Shown here in pieces: positions 60,514 through 64,000 of a stretch of DNA of 64,000 nt (its first letter is position 1; every line of letters starts with the position of its first letter). The stretch lies in contig NZ_RRZK01000030.1 of NCBI RefSeq assembly GCF_004348895.1, positions 62,001-126,000 on the forward strand, in the 5' to 3' direction. The stretch comes from Pseudomonas vancouverensis. GTDB taxonomy: Bacteria > Pseudomonadota > Gammaproteobacteria > Pseudomonadales > Pseudomonadaceae. Both the position numbers and the translations under genes were made by a program. Under the pieces are notes generated by a model. It ran no database searches, had not been told where the DNA came from, and saw only the letters and a list, made by a program, of their open reading frames with translations.

Positions 60514-61648
60514 CTTTGATCGCATGCTCTCCAGCGAGGATGTGATGCGTCGTCGTGCGACGCTGCTGCAACGCCTGCACATCGACGGCCCGTTGCTGAT
60601 CCTGTTGCTGACCCTCGCGGCCGGCAGCCTGTTCGTCCTCTATTCCGCCAGCGGCAAGAGCTGGGACTTGCTGGCCAAACAGGCCACTTCGTTCGGTATC
60701 GGCCTGGTGTCGATGATCGTCATTGCCCAGTTCGAGCCGCGGTTCATGGCCCGCTGGGTACCGCTGGGCTACGTGATAGGCGTGGTCCTGCTGGTGGTGG
60801 TGGACATCATGGGCCACAACGCCATGGGTGCGACCCGCTGGATCAACATTCCCGGGGTGATCCGCTTCCAGCCTTCGGAGTTCATGAAGATCCTGATGCC
60901 GGCGACCATTGCCTGGTACTTGTCCAAGCGCACGCTGCCGCCGCAGCTCAAGCATGTCGGCGTCAGCCTGATGCTGATTGGCGTGCCGTTCATCCTCATC
61001 GTGCGCCAGCCGGATCTTGGCACCTCGCTGCTGATTCTGGCCGGCGGCGCGTTCGTGCTGTTCATGGGTGGCTTGCGCTGGCGCTGGATTCTCAGCGTGC
61101 TGGCCGCTGCGATCCCGGTGGCGATTGCCATGTGGTTCTTCATCATGCACGACTACCAGAAGCAGCGAATCCTGACCTTCCTCGATCCGGAGAGCGATCC
61201 GCTCGGTACCGGCTGGAACATCATCCAGTCCAAGGCGGCCATCGGTTCCGGCGGTGTTTTCGGCAAGGGTTGGCTGCTCGGTACCCAGTCGCACCTGGAC
61301 TTCCTGCCGGAAAGCCACACCGACTTCATCATTGCGGTGATGGGCGAAGAGTTCGGCCTGGTGGGCATTTGCGCGCTGTTGCTGATTTACCTGTTGTTGA
61401 TTGGTCGTGGCCTGGTGATCACCGCCCAGGCCCAAACGTTGTTCGGCAAATTGCTCGCCGGCAGCCTGACCATGACGTTTTTTGTTTATGTTTTCGTCAA
61501 CATCGGTATGGTCAGTGGCCTGTTGCCGGTGGTGGGGGTGCCGTTGCCATTCATTAGCTACGGAGGAACTTCGCTGGTGACGCTGCTGTCAGCGTTTGGG
61601 GTTTTGATGTCGATCCATACCCATCGTAAGTGGATCGCACAGGTTTGA
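60506..61648 (+). CDS. rodA: RodA, SEDS peptidoglycan polymerase
   Basis: 380 residues with about ten membrane segments. SEDS hallmarks are GATRWINIPGVIRFQPSEFMKI, RQPDLGTSLLI, FLPESHTDFIIAVMGEEFG and VGVPLPFISYGGTSLV. It is the glycan polymerase partner of PBP2. Start ATG 60506 lies inside mrdA. Confidence 0.98.
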   Translation: MNNFDRMLSSEDVMRRRATLLQRLHIDGPLLILLLTLAAGSLFVLYSASGKSWDLLAKQATSFGIGLVSMIVIAQFEPRFMARWVPLGYVIGVVLLVVVDIMGHNAMGATRWINIPGVIRFQPSEFMKILMPATIAWYLSKRTLPPQLKHVGVSLMLIGVPFILIVRQPDLGTSLLILAGGAFVLFMGGLRWRWILSVLAAAIPVAIAMWFFIMHDYQKQRILTFLDPESDPLGTGWNIIQSKAAIGSGGVFGKGWLLGTQSHLDFLPESHTDFIIAVMGEEFGLVGICALLLIYLLLIGRGLVITAQAQTLFGKLLAGSLTMTFFVYVFVNIGMVSGLLPVVGVPLPFISYGGTSLVTLLSAFGVLMSIHTHRKWIAQV

Positions 61649-61665
61649 ATAAGGTGAAGAGTTCA

Positions 61666-62676
61666 ATGCAAGTAATGCGTGGCTGGGCGACTCGATACGC
61701 GCCATGGGTCGGCCTGGTAAGCATCCTTGGCACAGTGCAGGAAGCATTGGCCGGCGATTACGAAGGTTCACCCCAGGTGGCCGAATTCGTCGGTGAAATG
61801 ACCCGCGATTATGGCTTCGCCGGTGAACAGTTGATGGGGGTGTTCCGCGAAGCCGAACGCAAACAGGCGATTCTGGACGCCATCTCCAGGCCCGCCGAGC
61901 GGGTCAAGCAGTGGAACGAATATCGACCGATGTTCATCACCGACGCGCGCATCGCTCGCGGTGTCGACTTCTGGCGCCAACATGAGGCGGTGCTGGCCCG
62001 TGCCGAACAGGAATACGGTGTACCGGCCCAGGTGATTGTCTCGATCATCGGCGTGGAAACCTTTTTCGGACGTAATACCGGCAATTACCGGGTAATCGAT
62101 GCTTTATCGACCTTGGGTTTCGACTATCCTCCCCGTGCCGAATTTTTCCGCAAGGAACTGCGTGAGTTCCTGCTGCTGGCCCGTGAAGAACAGATCGACC
62201 CGTTGACGCTCAAGGGCTCCTACGCTGGCGCGATGGGTTTGCCGCAGTTCATGCCGAGCAGTTTTCGCGCGTATGCGGTGGATTTTGACGGTGACGGTCA
62301 TATCAACATCTGGACCAACCCGGACGATGCAATCGGCAGCGTCGCCAGTTATTTCAAGCGCCATGGCTGGGTCGCCGGCGAACCGGTGGTCAGTCGCGCC
62401 GACGTCCGCGGCGATCAGGTCGACAGCGGTTTGACCACCGGCATCGAACCGACGAAAACCGTTGGGGAGTTGCGAGCCTTGGGGTGGTCAAGTCATGATG
62501 CGCTGCGCGATGATATGCCGGTGACCGCTTTCCGCCTGGAAGGCGACAATGGCCCCGAGTACTGGATGGGCCTGAAGAATTTTTACGCGATCACGCGTTA
62601 TAACCGCAGCGTGATGTACGCCATGGCCGTACATCAGTTGTCTGAACAGCTGGTCCAAGCACGGGGCGTCAAGTAA
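61666..62676 (+). CDS. sltB1: Lytic transglycosylase SltB1/MltB family
   Basis: 336 residues with a hydrophobic N-terminus lacking an obvious lipobox, then the MltB-type domain: FITDARIARGVDFW, SIIGVETFFGRNTG with catalytic E131, GSYAGAMGLPQFMPSS. Cleaves peptidoglycan to anhydromuropeptides. Synteny (rodA-sltB1-rlpA-dacC) supports the SltB1 name over MltB. rlpA overlaps its stop by one base. Confidence 0.94.
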   Translation: MQVMRGWATRYAPWVGLVSILGTVQEALAGDYEGSPQVAEFVGEMTRDYGFAGEQLMGVFREAERKQAILDAISRPAERVKQWNEYRPMFITDARIARGVDFWRQHEAVLARAEQEYGVPAQVIVSIIGVETFFGRNTGNYRVIDALSTLGFDYPPRAEFFRKELREFLLLAREEQIDPLTLKGSYAGAMGLPQFMPSSFRAYAVDFDGDGHINIWTNPDDAIGSVASYFKRHGWVAGEPVVSRADVRGDQVDSGLTTGIEPTKTVGELRALGWSSHDALRDDMPVTAFRLEGDNGPEYWMGLKNFYAITRYNRSVMYAMAVHQLSEQLVQARGVK

Positions 62677-63686
62677 TGCGGGCATTGCCTAAGAGTAAAC
62701 CCCTGAAGCTGATGGCATTCGCCGCGCTGGCGGTGCTGGTCGCCAGTTGTTCGACCAGCCGTTCGCCATCGCAGAAAAGCTCATCGACCGCCGTGCGTTC
62801 GCAGCCGGGCCTGGACATCAACCGGGCCCACAAGGATGGCGCGCCGTGGTGGGACGTCGATGTCTCGCGTATCCCTGACGCCACGCCGACCCTGCACACG
62901 GGCCCCTACAAGGCCAACCCGTACACCGTGCTGGGCAAGACCTACTTCCCGCTGCAAGAGTCCAAGACTTATGTGGCTTCGGGTACCGCGTCCTGGTATG
63001 GCACCAAGTTTCACGGGCAGAACACTGCCAACGGCGAGGTCTATGACCTGTACGGCATGAGTGCCGCACACAAGACGCTACCACTGCCAAGTTACGTTCG
63101 GGTGACCAACCTGGACAACAACAAGAGCGTGATCCTGCGGGTCAACGATCGCGGGCCGTTCTACTCGGACCGGATCATCGACCTGTCCTACGCTGCCGCC
63201 AAGAAGCTCGGTTACGCCGAAATCGGCACCGCGCGGGTCAAGGTCGAGGGTATCGATCCGCAGGCTTATTGGGCGGCCAAAGGCCGTCCGGCGCCTTTGA
63301 TGCTCAACGAGCCGCAAGTCGCGCAGAATAGCGCCCCGGTGATCACGGCTTCGGCCGGCACCGTTGAACAATGGACGCCACCGCCGCAGCAACACGCGGC
63401 TGCGGTCGTGCCTGTGCAGCTTGATGCAAAAAAAAACGCTTCTGTACCAGCCTCTGGCCAGTATCTGCAGGTGGGCGCGTTCGCCAACCCGGACGCTGCA
63501 GAGCTCCTGAGATCGAAGCTCAGCGGGATGGTGAGCGCTCCGGTGTTCATCAGCTCGATCGTGCGCAACCAGCAGACTCTGCATCGGGTTCGACTGGGGC
63601 CGATCGGATCGCCGGGTGAAATCCAGCAAGTGCAGAACAGTGTGCGCATGGCCAACCTCGGTTCGCCGAGCGTTGTCACCGAGTAA
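62676..63686 (+). CDS. rlpA: Septal/lateral lytic transglycosylase RlpA with SPOR domain
   Basis: 336 residues: lipobox VLVASC (Cys25), a double-psi barrel with GTASWYGTKFHGQNTANGE (E121), MSAAHKTLP (H132) and VNDRGPF (D158), the residues matching the catalytic pair of P. aeruginosa RlpA, then a C-terminal SPOR domain (QYLQVGAFANPDAAELL). It cleaves glycans stripped of peptides. Confidence 0.97.
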   Translation: MRALPKSKPLKLMAFAALAVLVASCSTSRSPSQKSSSTAVRSQPGLDINRAHKDGAPWWDVDVSRIPDATPTLHTGPYKANPYTVLGKTYFPLQESKTYVASGTASWYGTKFHGQNTANGEVYDLYGMSAAHKTLPLPSYVRVTNLDNNKSVILRVNDRGPFYSDRIIDLSYAAAKKLGYAEIGTARVKVEGIDPQAYWAAKGRPAPLMLNEPQVAQNSAPVITASAGTVEQWTPPPQQHAAAVVPVQLDAKKNASVPASGQYLQVGAFANPDAAELLRSKLSGMVSAPVFISSIVRNQQTLHRVRLGPIGSPGEIQQVQNSVRMANLGSPSVVTE

Positions 63687-63716
63687 GGCACTGCGCAGTA
63701 CGTAGAACTTGATTGA

Positions 63717-63745
63717 TGGTTCGCTTGCAGTTGGGGGGCGAACCA
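63717..63745. other. Inverted repeat after rlpA
   Basis: TGGTTCGC (63717-63724) and GCGAACCA (63738-63745) form a perfect 8-base stem with a 13-base loop in the 197-base gap between rlpA and dacC. It has no T-run, so it may be a factor-dependent terminator or RNA stabiliser. Confidence 0.35.
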
Positions 63746-63883
63746 GGTTGTTGACTCGTTGAAGAACAAAAACCCGGCAAAGGGTGACTGGAGTGAGCAA
63801 CTGAACACGCGATAACCCGTTAGAAGGTTATTTGATTAGTTTTGTCCGCAAGGACAGTTTCCATTAGCGATTTCGAGAGACGG

Positions 63884-64000
63884 ATGAACATCACCACCTT
63901 TGCCAAACGCCTGTTCCTGTTAGTCCCGCTGCTTCTCTCACCTGCCGCGTTCGCGGCCGAGATGATGCCTTCGCCACCGCAACTGGCCGCCAAGGCCTAC
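63884..64000 (+). CDS. dacC: D-alanyl-D-alanine carboxypeptidase (PBP5/6 family), partial at window end
   Basis: The first 39 codons are visible: signal peptide MNITTFAKRLFLLVPLLLSPAAFA and the mature start EMMPSPPQLAAKAY, the PBP5/6 family opening. The active-site SxxK lies beyond the window. Position after rlpA fits dacC. The product would trim pentapeptides of new wall. Confidence 0.85.
   Translation, partial: MNITTFAKRLFLLVPLLLSPAAFAAEMMPSPPQLAAKAY

Noticed and set aside
58441..60582. Long antisense open frame over mrdA
   Set aside because: Same cause: the opposite strand encodes an unambiguous PBP2 with all motifs, and the antisense product has no family features.

Overview
The window is a chromosomal segment of a fluorescent Pseudomonas, most likely of the P. 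fluorescens group. This rests on the GC-rich coding style, on gene order that matches from memory the Pseudomonas core segment cnoX-nrdR-rib-nusB-thiL-pgpA ... ispA-dxs ... ppa ... eut ... mpl-ubiX ... proA-nadD-rsfS-rlmH-mrdA-rodA-sltB1-rlpA-dacC, and on two families of REP/REPIN palindromes between genes. No rRNA, tRNA, CRISPR array, prophage or intact insertion sequence was seen.

Layout. 1-1.6 kb: thioredoxin-like CnoX (cut by the window edge), a methyltransferase and a YbaY-type lipoprotein, all minus strand. 1.7-7.8 kb: nrdR, ribD, ribE, ribBA, ribH, nusB, thiL and pgpA, a plus-strand riboflavin/thiamine/phospholipid cluster with overlapping genes. 7.8-10.6 kb: a periplasmic solute-binding protein, a genuine ribA, a small membrane protein and a BtuF-like protein. 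10.6-19.6 kb: an accessory amino-acid catabolic cluster with an AstE-like acylase (divergent), an AruI-like decarboxylase, an M20 amidohydrolase, a complete polar amino acid ABC transporter and an AruH-like aminotransferase. 19.6-24.8 kb: btuB, dxs, ispA and xseB, minus strand. 24.9-35.4 kb: a REPIN, a triple repeat, a long leader and the six-gene mag operon built around a 1520-residue bacterial alpha-2-macroglobulin. 35.5-39.6 kb: a LexA/S24-type repressor, ppa, mtfA, a DedA protein and a GNAT acetyltransferase. 39.7-45.9 kb: ethanolamine catabolism (eutC, eutB, exaC) with a divergent sigma-54 activator; the usual permease is missing. 46-54.5 kb: mpl, ubiX, a small lipoprotein, an SDR-like protein, a MORN-repeat/caspase-like lipoprotein, a MaoC protein, a CidA/LrgB pair, a LON-domain protein and a DedA-PAP2 fusion. 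54.7-64 kb: mpg, then proA, nadD, rsfS, rlmH and the elongasome set mrdA, rodA, sltB1, rlpA and the start of dacC.

How the genes work together. Riboflavin synthesis is complete here: RibD, the DHBP synthase half of RibBA, RibH, RibE and a separate RibA. The GTP cyclohydrolase half of RibBA has lost its zinc cysteines, so RibA must do that step. Peptidoglycan functions recur: mpl recycles peptides, mrdA-rodA-sltB1-rlpA-dacC build and trim the lateral wall, and the mag operon appears to join a protease-trap protein to several peptidoglycan-enzyme-like domains.

The most promising region for new biology is the mag operon. MagE reads as a degenerate penicillin-binding-like region (SxxK, SxN-like and KTG-like motifs), then a SpoIID-like segment, then a gluzincin-type HExxH metal site. 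MagC has the Cys/His layout of NlpC/P60 enzymes. Other leads are an uncharacterised aru-like pathway with an altered M20 metal site, a triple 11-base palindromic repeat before mag, and a repressor whose expected cleavage dipeptide is Pro-Gly.
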